From NCBI GenBank assembly GCA_903926385.1, contig CAIYIS010000045.1:1-64000 (forward strand): DNA of 64,000 nt. The letters run 5' to 3'. A program made the translations under genes and the position numbers. Positions 7,941 through 15,420 of the stretch are shown piece after piece. Position 1 is the first letter of the stretch, and each line of letters begins with the position of its first letter. The notes under the pieces are model-generated. The model ran no database searches, had not been told where the DNA came from, and was given only the letters and a program-made list of their open reading frames with translations. Source of the stretch: an uncultured Bacteroidota bacterium (GTDB taxonomy: Bacteria; Bacteroidota; Bacteroidia; 2-12-FULL-35-15).

Positions 7941-7974
7941 TTGCCCCATTCCTATTTAATTTTCCTTAATTTTG
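7941..7974 (+). promoter_or_regulatory. Bacteroidota-type promoter for the ArsC-like gene
   Basis: The -7 element taattttg (7967-7974) matches TAnnTTTG. A ttg at 7941-7943 may serve as the -33 element, although the 23-nt spacing is slightly long. The start codon is 55 bases downstream of the -7 element. The upstream caattgaacaattg (7930-7943) is a short inverted repeat. Confidence 0.4.
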
Positions 7975-8029
7975 CGGGCCTTTTAAAAACAGGACTAATC
8001 AAGGTAAGCCTAACTAATAAACCAACATT

Positions 8030-8386
8030 TTGAAAAAAGTATATTACCTCAGTTCGTGTTCTACTTGCTCGCGAATAATGGACGAATTGAAACTAAAGCA
8101 ACATAACTTTGTGTTGCAGGATATAAAAACAGAAAAGATAACAGCTGCTCAACTGGACGAAATGAAAAAGTTGAGTGGTTCGTACGAAGCCCTGTTTAGC
8201 CGGGTGGCACTTAAATACAGAGCTATGGGGCTGGATAAAATGCAACTTACCGAAACCGATTATAAGAATTATATATTGAGCGAATACACCTTTTTGAAGC
8301 GTCCGGTAATACTAGCCGGCCATGCTATATTTATAGGAAATTCTAAAAACACCATTGCTCTTGCAAAAGAAGAGATTACTAAATAA
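8030..8386 (+). CDS. ArsC/Spx-family thioredoxin-fold protein
   Basis: This 118-residue protein has the arsenate reductase-like (ArsC/Spx/YffB) fold: N-terminal YYLSSCSTCSRIMDEL with a CxxC pair (Cys10, Cys13), and the typical C-terminal segment FLKRPVILAGHAIFIGNSK around 90-108. Genuine glutaredoxin-coupled arsenate reductases have a single Cys followed by R/N motifs, so the CSTC form points instead to a general thiol reductase or Spx-like protein. The only start available in frame is TTG at 8030, preceded by a promoter-like element at 7967. There is no arsenic operon nearby, so I do not assign arsC. It is followed by a small repeat and then the EamA transporter. Confidence 0.78.
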   Translation: MKKVYYLSSCSTCSRIMDELKLKQHNFVLQDIKTEKITAAQLDEMKKLSGSYEALFSRVALKYRAMGLDKMQLTETDYKNYILSEYTFLKRPVILAGHAIFIGNSKNTIALAKEEITK

Positions 8387-8388
8387 GG

Positions 8389-8424
8389 CTCTCCCCCTTG
8401 GGGAGGGATGGGGAGGGGCTGGAG
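8389..8424. repeat. Dispersed C/T-G/A repeat fragment before the EamA gene
   Basis: The sequence ctcccccttggggagggatggggagggg matches the repeat family found at 1, 24288 and 25971. It contains an inverted repeat, ctcccc-cttg-gggag. It fills the gap between the ArsC-like gene and the transporter and creates a false upstream start codon (8398) for the transporter. Confidence 0.6.
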
Positions 8425-9321
8425 ATGAGTAAAAAACTACAGGCTCATCTGGCATTGCTTATTGTAAATTTGCTTTACGGTGCCAATTATTCCATAGCCA
8501 AACAAGTGATGCCGGCTTATGTTCAGCCTTTTGCTTTTGTGCTGATGCGGGTGGGCGGTGCTATGGTTTTGTTTTGGATAGTGAGTGCTATTTTTATAAA
8601 AGAAAAAGTAGACAAGAAAGATTTGCCCCGTATGGCTTTGCTTGCTGTGTGTGGTGTGGCGTGTAATCAGTTGCTTTTTCTGAAAGGGCTAAGCCTAACC
8701 ACCCCCATCAATGCTTCCATTATAATGATTTCTAATCCCATTGTGGTGCTTATTATAGCAGCAGTGGTGCTCAAAGAACGTATATCGTTTGGCAAAATAG
8801 CAGGTATAGCGTTGGGTGTGGCGGGTGCTCTCATTATGCTTTTGTATAACAAAGATTTTTCGTTTGGTTCGGAAACCATAGGAGGCGATGTGATGATATT
8901 GCTCAACTCCATTTCGTGGGCCTGTTATGTGGTTTTGGTAAAACCGCTGATGAAAAAGTACAATACCTTTACCATTGTTAAATGGGTGTTTTTGTTCGGG
9001 TTTATTTATGTGTTGCCGTTTGGTTATGCCGAGTTTACTCAGATAAACTGGTTAAGCATGCCGGCTCAGGTGTGGAGAGATGTGGTTTTTGTGGTGCTGG
9101 GTGTAACCTTTGTGGCTTATCTGCTCAATACCTATGCGCTGAGGGCGCTGAGCCCTTCGGTGGTGAGTATTTACATTTATCTTCAACCGTTTTTTGCTAC
9201 CCTCATTGCTATTTATTTTTACCAAAACGACATGCTGGATTTGCACAAACTAACAGCCGGAGCCCTGATTATATTTGGTGTGTATTTGGTAAGCGAGCCT
9301 ATGAAAAGATTTAAAAAATAA
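8425..9321 (+). CDS. EamA/DMT-family transporter
   Basis: A 298-residue integral membrane protein with about ten membrane segments arranged as two EamA repeats. Visible features are the N-terminal LNVNLLYGANYSIAK-like start (LIVNLLYGANYSIAK), the end of repeat one (IAGIALGVAGALIMLLYN) and the second repeat ending in GALIIFGVYLVSEP. The family exports amino acids, nucleosides or other small metabolites; the substrate cannot be told from sequence. I take ATG 8425 (MSKKLQAHLALL), preceded by ctggag, as the start because the nine upstream residues are encoded by a dispersed repeat. It lies in the same direction as YicC and Gmk but is separated from them by its own gap. Confidence 0.85.
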   Translation: MSKKLQAHLALLIVNLLYGANYSIAKQVMPAYVQPFAFVLMRVGGAMVLFWIVSAIFIKEKVDKKDLPRMALLAVCGVACNQLLFLKGLSLTTPINASIIMISNPIVVLIIAAVVLKERISFGKIAGIALGVAGALIMLLYNKDFSFGSETIGGDVMILLNSISWACYVVLVKPLMKKYNTFTIVKWVFLFGFIYVLPFGYAEFTQINWLSMPAQVWRDVVFVVLGVTFVAYLLNTYALRALSPSVVSIYIYLQPFFATLIAIYFYQNDMLDLHKLTAGALIIFGVYLVSEPMKRFKK

Positions 9322-9390
9322 GTTCCGTTTGCAACTTTCATCACCTTATTAGCAGAAAATACTACATTTGTTTTCAAATAAAAAAGAAGA

Positions 9391-10266
9391 ATGATAAAAT
9401 CAATGACTGGTTTTGGGAAAGCCACAAACGAATTTTCCGCAAAAAAAATAACAGTAGAAGTCCGTTCGCTGAACAGTCGTCAGTTGGATTTGAATCTCCG
9501 AATGCCTTATGCTTACAAGGAAAAAGAACTGGAACTGCGTTCGGAAATTTCGAAACAAATAGAAAGAGGTAAAGTGGACATTACTGTGTTTACAGAGTTT
9601 TTGCAGGAAGCTATGCCCGTAGCCATTAATAAAACTCTGGCCAGAGTGTATTACAAAGAACTAAAAACCCTGGCCGAAGAGCTAAACGATACATCGGTAA
9701 ATTTATTAGCACTAACCATGAAAATGCCCGATGTGCTAAAAGCCGAAAAAGAAATTACTGAACTGGATGCCGAAGAATGGAAAGCTGTTAAAAGTACTGT
9801 CGACAAAGCCATAGAAGCGTTTCAGAAATTCAGAGAAGACGAAGGAAATACTTTATCGGCCGAGTTTGCAACACGGATAGGAATTATAGATAAACTGCTG
9901 GCAGAAGTGGTGGCAATGGATGCAGCGCGGGTGGATAACATTCGCAACCGCATAAAAACGAATATTGCCGAAGTGATAGAAAAAGAAAAAATAGATGAAA
10001 ACCGTTTTGAACAGGAACTCATTTATTACATAGAAAAACTGGATATAACCGAAGAAAAACTACGACTTAAAACTCACCTCGACTATTTTATGGAAGCCAT
10101 GAAAGAGCTGGGTAGCGGACGTAAGCTGGGTTTTATAGCTCAGGAAATAGGAAGAGAAATTAATACCATTGGCTCCAAAGCAAACGATTCTACTGTTCAG
10201 AAACTAGTAGTTCAGATGAAAGACGAGTTAGAAAAAATAAAAGAACAATTGTTAAATGTTTTATAG
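9391..10266 (+). CDS. yicC: YicC-family endoribonuclease
   Basis: A 291-residue protein with the YicC family layout: MIKSMTGFGKA at the N-terminus, VEVRSLNSRQLDLNLRMP (about 26-43), and the C-terminal DUF1732 region with ELGSGRKLGFIAQEIGREIN and TIGSKAND. E. coli YicC is an endoribonuclease that acts on small RNAs; the role in Bacteroidota is not well known. A TAnnTTTG element (tacatttg, 9363-9370) lies 20 bases upstream. In many bacteria yicC sits beside gmk, as it does here, although a 193-bp gap with an inverted pair of dispersed repeats separates them. Full length, no anomalies. Confidence 0.92.
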   Translation: MIKSMTGFGKATNEFSAKKITVEVRSLNSRQLDLNLRMPYAYKEKELELRSEISKQIERGKVDITVFTEFLQEAMPVAINKTLARVYYKELKTLAEELNDTSVNLLALTMKMPDVLKAEKEITELDAEEWKAVKSTVDKAIEAFQKFREDEGNTLSAEFATRIGIIDKLLAEVVAMDAARVDNIRNRIKTNIAEVIEKEKIDENRFEQELIYYIEKLDITEEKLRLKTHLDYFMEAMKELGSGRKLGFIAQEIGREINTIGSKANDSTVQKLVVQMKDELEKIKEQLLNVL

Positions 10267-10465
10267 TGTCATTGCCAACGTAGTGAAGCAATCTCTGTAC
10301 AAACCAATTTGTGTTGTTAGTATTAATTGAATTAAATAAAGCAGGCCTAAGCAGGTTCAAGAAAGAAAAAAGAATTATTAATTAAAGAAATGAATTCAGG
10401 ATGGAAAGATTTATTCGAAAGCTTCTCCTAGAGATTGCTTCGGTCGTTCCTCCTTCGCAATGACA
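10267..10465. repeat. Inverted pair of dispersed repeats between yicC and gmk
   Basis: The segment 10267-10295 (tgtcattgcc...gaagcaatctc) recurs in reverse orientation at 10431-10465 (gagattgcttcgg...cgcaatgaca). This unit is a familiar intergenic repeat in Bacteroidota. The two arms could pair around a loop of about 135 nt. The right arm runs into the first annotated codons of gmk, which shows that the ATG at 10460 is part of the repeat. Confidence 0.7.
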
Positions 10466-10468
10466 AAT

Positions 10469-11038
10469 ATGAAAGGCAAAGTCATCATTTTTTCGGCACC
10501 ATCGGGAGCAGGCAAAACCACCATAGTGCATCACCTGCTCAAGGTGTATCCTCAACTGGAGTTTTCGGTTTCGGCTTGCAGCAGGCCCAAACGAAAAGGA
10601 GAAACACATGGAGTGGATTATTATTTTATTTCGCTCGAAGAGTTTAAACAGAAAATTGCAAACAATGAATTTGCAGAATTCGAAGAGGTGTATAAAGACA
10701 ATTTTTACGGTACACTGAAATCGGAAATAGAACGTATCTGGAAAAAAGGAAAGCATATTATTTTCGATATGGATGTGATGGGAGGTTTAAACCTGAGGTT
10801 GCAATTCGGCACTAATGCACTCGCTATTTTTATTATGCCTCCGTCTATTCAGCACCTCGAAATGCGATTGAAATCGAGAGAAACCGAAACTCCCGAAAGC
10901 ATTGCCCGCAGAATAGGAAAAGCCGAACACGAACTGGTAAAGGCCAATCTGTTTGATAAAATAATATTGAATGATAACCTGGAAACTGCATTGAAAGAGG
11001 CAGAAACAATAGTAGGCGATTTTTTAAAACAGGAATGA
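10469..11038 (+). CDS. gmk: Guanylate kinase
   Basis: GMP to GDP phosphorylation in purine nucleotide synthesis. The 189-residue protein shows the P-loop SAPSGAGKTT (about 8-17), the GMP-binding SACSRPKRKGETHGVDYYF, the acidic FAEFEEVYKDNFYGT and the lid region RLKSRETETPESIARRI. The ATG at 10460 lies inside a dispersed repeat, so I choose the ATG at 10469 (MKGKVIIFSAPSG), which gives the usual family N-terminus. The stop overlaps the start of the amidohydrolase gene (ATGA), so the two are coupled, which is an unusual partner for gmk. Confidence 0.95.
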   Translation: MKGKVIIFSAPSGAGKTTIVHHLLKVYPQLEFSVSACSRPKRKGETHGVDYYFISLEEFKQKIANNEFAEFEEVYKDNFYGTLKSEIERIWKKGKHIIFDMDVMGGLNLRLQFGTNALAIFIMPPSIQHLEMRLKSRETETPESIARRIGKAEHELVKANLFDKIILNDNLETALKEAETIVGDFLKQE

Positions 11039-12057
11039 CAGACATACTTACCATAGATATCCACACGCATATTCTTCCGCAAAACATTCCAAACTGGAAA
11101 GAAAAATTTGGATACGGAGGGTTTATTCAGCTCGAGCATCACAAGCCCTGTTGCGCTAAAATGCTAAAGGATGACGGACATCTGTTTCGCGAAATAGAAA
11201 GCAATTGCTGGGATGCCGAAAAAAGAATAGAAGAGTGTAATCAGCAGCAGGTGCATGTTCAGGTATTGTCCACCGTTCCGGTAATGTTTAATTACTGGAC
11301 AAAACCAGCAGACTGCCTCGAAATATCGATGTTTCTGAACGACCACATTGCTGATATTGTTAAAAAACATCCGAAACGATTTGCCGGATTAGGCACCATT
11401 CCGATGCAAGCCCCCGACCTTGCTGTTAAAGAACTGGAGCGATGTATGCAAATAGGATTGCGTGGAGTTCAAATAGGTTCTCATGTGGTAAACGACTGGA
11501 ATCTGGGGTCACCGGCATTGTTTCCTATTTATAAAAGAGCCGAAGAACTGGGTGCTGCCATATTTGTTCACCCCTGGCAAATGATGGGAGAAGAAAATAT
11601 GCAACGGTATTGGTTACCCTGGCTGGTGGGTATGCCTGCCGAAACATCAAGAGCTATTTGCTCCTTAATATTCGGAGGTGTTTTCGAAAAATTCCCCAAA
11701 CTAAAAGTGGCTTTTGCACACGGAGGAGGTAGCTTTCCTTCTACCATTGGGCGAATAGAACACGGCTATCATTGCCGACCCGATTTAGTAGCCATACATA
11801 ATGAAAAAAATCCTCGCGAATATATTGGTAAATTTTGGCTCGACTCCTTGGTTCACGACCCGCTAATGCTCGACTTTATTGTAAAAATGTTTGGCCCCAA
11901 TCGCGTGGCCCTTGGCTCCGATTACCCTTTCCCTTTGGGCGAAAACAGTCCGGGAAGTTTAATCCGCTCTATGCCTTATGACGATGCCACCAAACAGCTT
12001 CTGCTTAATGGTTCGGCACTGGAATGGCTGGGGATGAAACAGGAAGATTTTAGGTAA
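11035..12057 (+). CDS. ACMSD-like amidohydrolase family decarboxylase
   Basis: A 340-residue metal-dependent hydrolase of the amidohydrolase-2 family, closest by its motifs to 2-amino-3-carboxymuconate-6-semialdehyde decarboxylase. Metal-binding and catalytic motifs: DIHTHILP (His10, His12), FVHPWQMMG, AFAHGGGSFP and GSDYPFPLGE. ACMSD diverts the kynurenine pathway intermediate away from NAD synthesis toward degradation. No other kynurenine gene is in the window, so the exact substrate is inferred. It overlaps gmk by four bases and ends in a strong bidirectional terminator. Confidence 0.82.
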   Translation: MTDILTIDIHTHILPQNIPNWKEKFGYGGFIQLEHHKPCCAKMLKDDGHLFREIESNCWDAEKRIEECNQQQVHVQVLSTVPVMFNYWTKPADCLEISMFLNDHIADIVKKHPKRFAGLGTIPMQAPDLAVKELERCMQIGLRGVQIGSHVVNDWNLGSPALFPIYKRAEELGAAIFVHPWQMMGEENMQRYWLPWLVGMPAETSRAICSLIFGGVFEKFPKLKVAFAHGGGSFPSTIGRIEHGYHCRPDLVAIHNEKNPREYIGKFWLDSLVHDPLMLDFIVKMFGPNRVALGSDYPFPLGENSPGSLIRSMPYDDATKQLLLNGSALEWLGMKQEDFR

Positions 12058-12080
12058 AGAATTAATAGCAATAACTAAAA

Positions 12081-12119
12081 ACAAAAAGAGCCACTACTAA
12101 GTAATGGCTCTTTTTGTTT
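12081..12119. terminator. Bidirectional terminator
   Basis: The arms acaaaaagagcc (12081-12092) and ggctctttttgt (12106-12117) pair perfectly over 12 bp. The U-run on either strand suits termination of the amidohydrolase gene (+) and of the T9SS gene (-) that ends at 12135. Confidence 0.85.
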
Positions 12120-12134
12120 GTTATATAAGGTTAA

Positions 12135-12875
12135 CTATTTTGTAATAATCAGCTTTTTTGTGGTTATAATTTTATCGTCAACTTTTAGAGAATAGAAATA
12201 AACACCCGCCTCGAACTCATTCGAATTAATTTGTACGTTTCCTTGTTTCTCATTTAATGGTATTTGTTTTACCTCTTTTCCTAAAATATCAGACACAGTA
12301 ATTTTTGCATGTTTAGCAGTAACATCAAGCGTATAATTTATAATAGATGATGAAGAAACTGGGTTAGGATATATGGATGAAAGATTGCCTTCAACTTTAC
12401 TTTCTTCTTTAATACCTGTAGAGCAAATATACCTTAAAGTTATTCCAGTGGAATCAGAAGCATTATGAATGTTGTAAAATTTGTAATGAACCAAACGGAT
12501 TATACAAGCAGGACCTGAATTAAACACTGCATGAAACCCACCTCCAACAAAGTTAATTGTGGAGTTTGTGGGACATGCCAAACTTTGAAAGGATGTGTTA
12601 GTAGTAGTGCCATAACACAAACCTCCCCAACAAAATTGAGTCGCGTCCAACGCATCAATATATTGTAAAGTACGTACAACCTTAAATGTGTCAGTGGTTG
12701 AAGATGTGTTTTTTACTAACAGTTCGGTAGTGTTAGTTGAGTTGGCGGGCAAATAGATGTCCATTACTGCATTAGAATAGTTATTGTTATTTGTGTCCAT
12801 TACCACAAAGGTTTGACTAAAGCCCCTCAGATAAATTAAAGAAAATAATAAAAGTGTAGTAAGTGTTTTTTTCAT
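12135..12875 (-). CDS. Secreted protein with T9SS C-terminal sorting domain
   Basis: A 246-residue secreted protein: signal peptide MKKTLTTLLLFSLIYLRGFSQ (cleavage about 20/21), a beta-rich body with a Cys-containing region (FCWGGLCYG, about 82-90), and a C-terminal T9SS type A sorting domain starting near SSIYPNPVSSSS and ending with ITTKKLIITK. The body has no family I recognise; it is probably an Ig-like domain. A -7-like element on the minus strand (caaatgta at 12908-12915, read TACATTTG) lies 33 bases upstream. It is convergent with the amidohydrolase and divergent from the redox cluster. Confidence 0.82.
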   Translation of the reverse strand: MKKTLTTLLLFSLIYLRGFSQTFVVMDTNNNNYSNAVMDIYLPANSTNTTELLVKNTSSTTDTFKVVRTLQYIDALDATQFCWGGLCYGTTTNTSFQSLACPTNSTINFVGGGFHAVFNSGPACIIRLVHYKFYNIHNASDSTGITLRYICSTGIKEESKVEGNLSSIYPNPVSSSSIINYTLDVTAKHAKITVSDILGKEVKQIPLNEKQGNVQINSNEFEAGVYFYSLKVDDKIITTKKLIITK

Positions 12876-12993
12876 AAATAGTATTTTAAAGAATTAGTAT
12901 GATGGAACAAATGTAATAATTAAATCCGACCCCTGCCTGTAATCTCTTTTCGTATGATTTTTATCGAAAAAGGTAAAAATAAGACCTTATTTA

Positions 12994-13025
12994 TTTGCAT
13001 TTCTAATTAAAGTAGTATAGTTTTG
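12994..13025 (+). promoter_or_regulatory. Consensus Bacteroidota promoter of the redox cluster
   Basis: TTTG at 12994-12997, a 20-nt spacer and tagttttg at 13018-13025 exactly match TTTG-N19-21-TAnnTTTG. The start codon lies 41 bases downstream. Confidence 0.75.
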
Positions 13026-13066
13026 TCGCTCTAAATTATTTCTTACTAACTTTAAACAAAAAAATC

Positions 13067-14779
13067 ATGAAAAAAGTTTTACTATTTGTTACTGCATTAA
13101 CACTAACGTTAACGTCAGTAGAAAGCAAGGCTCAACTTGCAGCCGGAAGCATTGCTCCCGATTTTACATTCCCAGATTTAAACAGCAATACTCAACACTT
13201 GTATGCTTTGTTAGATTCAGGTTACACCGTTTTTATTGATGTATCTGCTGCATGGTGCGGTCCTTGTTGGAATTACCATACAGGTGTAACAGCCGGTACA
13301 GGTGGCGTTCCTGCTTTGGAAGGTCTTTATTCTGCTCATGGTCCAAATGGTGACAACAAAGTGAGAGTAATGTACATTGAAGGAGAATTAACCAACACTA
13401 CTGCTCAATTGAACGGTGTTGCCGGAACATGTTCTGCTTGTACTACTCAAGGAGACTGGGTTACAGGAACTCTTTATCCAATAGTGGATTTGTCAACTGC
13501 AACTCCGGGAGCTTCTGCATTTGAAACTGCTTATGCTATTCATTATTTCCCTACTGTATATATGGTTTGTCCTGACCGTTCAATCACAGAGGTTGGTCAG
13601 GTAAATACTGCTGCTCTTTGGACTGCTGCAGGAAGTTGTTCAGCAGCTACTGCCTCAGTTGATGCAGAGATGATGAATTCTAATTCATTAAACCCTTCAT
13701 TAGCTTCTTGTGATAGTGTTATGCCTTCATTCAGACTAGGAAATATTGGATTAACCAACCTAACTTCAGCTTCTATTGCATTAAAAGTGGACGGTACTAC
13801 ACAAAGAACCATCAACTGGACAGGAAACCTTGCAACTTATGCAAATACAACTATAACAGGATACAGAGTAGGGTCTACTGTTGCTGGTTCACACACTATC
13901 ACTGCTGTTGTGTCTAATCCTAATGGAGGATCTGATCCTACCACTTCTAACAACTCTACTAATGCATCTTTCCTTATTTATCCAGCAGTTGGAGGCGGAC
14001 CTGTCTCTGAATCTTTCGAAGCAGCAGGTATCCCTTCAAGCTTTATGCTTACTGCCGGTTCAGATGGCTCAACATGGGCAAATGCAACTATCGGTAATAA
14101 TTCAGCAAAAAGCTGCGGTGTGGATTTTTATAATATCGGTTCTGGAGTTGTTGACAATATGGAACTTCCTTCTCAATCTCTTTTCCTTGCAACAGCAGCT
14201 ACATTAACTTTTGATGTTGCCCATGCACAGTATCAAACTGAAGCGGATAAGTTAGAAGTTCAGGTTTCTATCAACTGTGGAACAACATGGACATCTGTGT
14301 ATAATAAATCAGGTGCTACATTAGCAACTTCTGCAGCAACTACCTCAGCTTATGCTCCTGCATCTACTGCTGATTGGAGAACTGAAACAGTTAGTTTAAA
14401 TACTTATATGGGAAACCCAAGCGTTTTGGTTCGTTTCAAAGCTACTTCTGCTTATGGTAATAATTTATATGTGGACAATATTAACTTCAGCATCCCTTTG
14501 GCTGTTCAGGAAATTGATAATATTGCAGCTGTAAATATCTATCCTAACCCAATGACTGATATAGCAACTGTTAATTATAAATTGACAGAAGCTAACCCTG
14601 TTACAATTACTATGGTAAATACTATCGGACAGGTTGTATTACAGGAAAATCTTGGTAAACTTGCTGCAGGAGATGGCAGTTATTCTATTAATTCATCTTT
14701 ATATGATAATGGAATGTATTTTGTGACTATTAAAGTTGGTAACAGTTCAATCACTAAAAAAGTTTCTATCAATAAATAA
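13067..14779 (+). CDS. T9SS-secreted protein with thioredoxin-like domain
   Basis: A 570-residue secreted protein. It has a signal peptide (1-22, ending SKAQ), then a redoxin/thioredoxin-like domain (about 26-190) with AAWCGPCWNYH (Cys64, Cys67), a CARDB-like or Ig-like region (about 205-310), a jelly-roll 'choice-of-anchor'/MAM-like region (about 315-480, VSESFEAAGIPSSF through YVDNINFSIP) and a T9SS type A sorting domain (NIYPNPMTDIATVNYKL to the end). It is predicted to be exported through the outer membrane and attached to the surface. A perfect promoter and a terminator flank it. The next three genes also concern envelope thiol redox or outer-membrane proteins, so I infer a joint role. 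Confidence 0.87.
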   Translation: MKKVLLFVTALTLTLTSVESKAQLAAGSIAPDFTFPDLNSNTQHLYALLDSGYTVFIDVSAAWCGPCWNYHTGVTAGTGGVPALEGLYSAHGPNGDNKVRVMYIEGELTNTTAQLNGVAGTCSACTTQGDWVTGTLYPIVDLSTATPGASAFETAYAIHYFPTVYMVCPDRSITEVGQVNTAALWTAAGSCSAATASVDAEMMNSNSLNPSLASCDSVMPSFRLGNIGLTNLTSASIALKVDGTTQRTINWTGNLATYANTTITGYRVGSTVAGSHTITAVVSNPNGGSDPTTSNNSTNASFLIYPAVGGGPVSESFEAAGIPSSFMLTAGSDGSTWANATIGNNSAKSCGVDFYNIGSGVVDNMELPSQSLFLATAATLTFDVAHAQYQTEADKLEVQVSINCGTTWTSVYNKSGATLATSAATTSAYAPASTADWRTETVSLNTYMGNPSVLVRFKATSAYGNNLYVDNINFSIPLAVQEIDNIAAVNIYPNPMTDIATVNYKLTEANPVTITMVNTIGQVVLQENLGKLAAGDGSYSINSSLYDNGMYFVTIKVGNSSITKKVSINK

Positions 14780-14796
14780 AAATAATTGAAATTAAG

Positions 14797-14848
14797 TAAA
14801 TCAGCAGTATGGTCTATTTTTTGACTCATTACTGCTGATTTATTTTTT
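14797..14848 (+). terminator. Terminator after the secreted thioredoxin-like gene
   Basis: taaatcagcagta (14797-14809) pairs perfectly with tactgctgattta (14830-14842) around a 20-nt loop, followed by ttttttaaa. It is probably partial in effect, since the TlpA-like gene begins 26 bases later on the same strand. Confidence 0.75.
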
Positions 14849-14873
14849 AAAAACGGTCACAAAATTTAATCTT

Positions 14874-15395
14874 ATGAAAAGAATTGTAATTGGAGTAGTG
14901 GCAATGTTCGCATTTATTAATTTTTCTGTTGCTCAGAATCCAGAAGGAAGAACTATTTCAGCTGCTGATGTAAAAACACCTGAAGGGAAAATAGTAAACA
15001 CAGCTAAATTTACAAATGATGGTAAACCCATTATCATTAGTTTTTGGGCAACCTGGTGTAAACCTTGCAAAAAGGAGTTGGATGCTATTTCCGAAAACTA
15101 TGCTCAGTGGCAAAAAGAAACAGGTGTAAAACTTATCGCTATATCAATTGATGATTCGAGAAGTGCCGGGAAAGTTGGCACAGATGCCAAAAGCCATAGT
15201 TGGGATTACGAAGTTTACATTGACGAAAACCAGGATTTTAAACGTGCAATGAATGTAAATAATGTGCCTCACACATTTGTTATTGATGGAAAAGGCAATA
15301 TTGTTTGGCAACATAATTCGTATGCTGAGGGAGATGAGGAGCACTTATTTGAAGTGGTAAAAAAAGTTGCCAAAGGCGAAAAAGTGACAGAATAA
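14874..15395 (+). CDS. TlpA-like periplasmic thioredoxin
   Basis: A 173-residue thioredoxin-fold protein with a signal peptide (MKRIVIGVVAMFAFINFSVAQ is the exported region, cleavage about 20/21), the active site FWATWCKPCKKEL (Cys62, Cys65) and the cis-Pro region VNNVPHTFVIDGKG. Family members keep thiols reduced in the periplasm or help cytochrome maturation. It is 25 bases upstream of the DUF6029 gene, with the Omp28 lipoprotein following. This TlpA-DUF6029-Omp28 order suggests that the thioredoxin serves the export or folding of the surface proteins. Full length. Confidence 0.9.
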   Translation: MKRIVIGVVAMFAFINFSVAQNPEGRTISAADVKTPEGKIVNTAKFTNDGKPIIISFWATWCKPCKKELDAISENYAQWQKETGVKLIAISIDDSRSAGKVGTDAKSHSWDYEVYIDENQDFKRAMNVNNVPHTFVIDGKGNIVWQHNSYAEGDEEHLFEVVKKVAKGEKVTE

Positions 15396-15420
15396 AAAGT
15401 AAACAAAATTAGAATTTATA

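Noticed and set aside
8030-8386. True arsenate reductase arsC
   Set aside because: The CSTC motif and lack of any arsenic operon make a general ArsC/Spx-family thiol protein more likely.
8398-8424. Upstream start for the EamA transporter
   Set aside because: The codons lie in a dispersed repeat and give a non-membrane leader unlike the family.
8982-9314. ORF overlapping the EamA gene in another frame
   Set aside because: A shadow of the transporter's second half; Cys-rich low-quality translation.
10460-10468. Upstream start for gmk
   Set aside because: Part of the inverted dispersed repeat; the ATG at 10469 gives the usual N-terminus.
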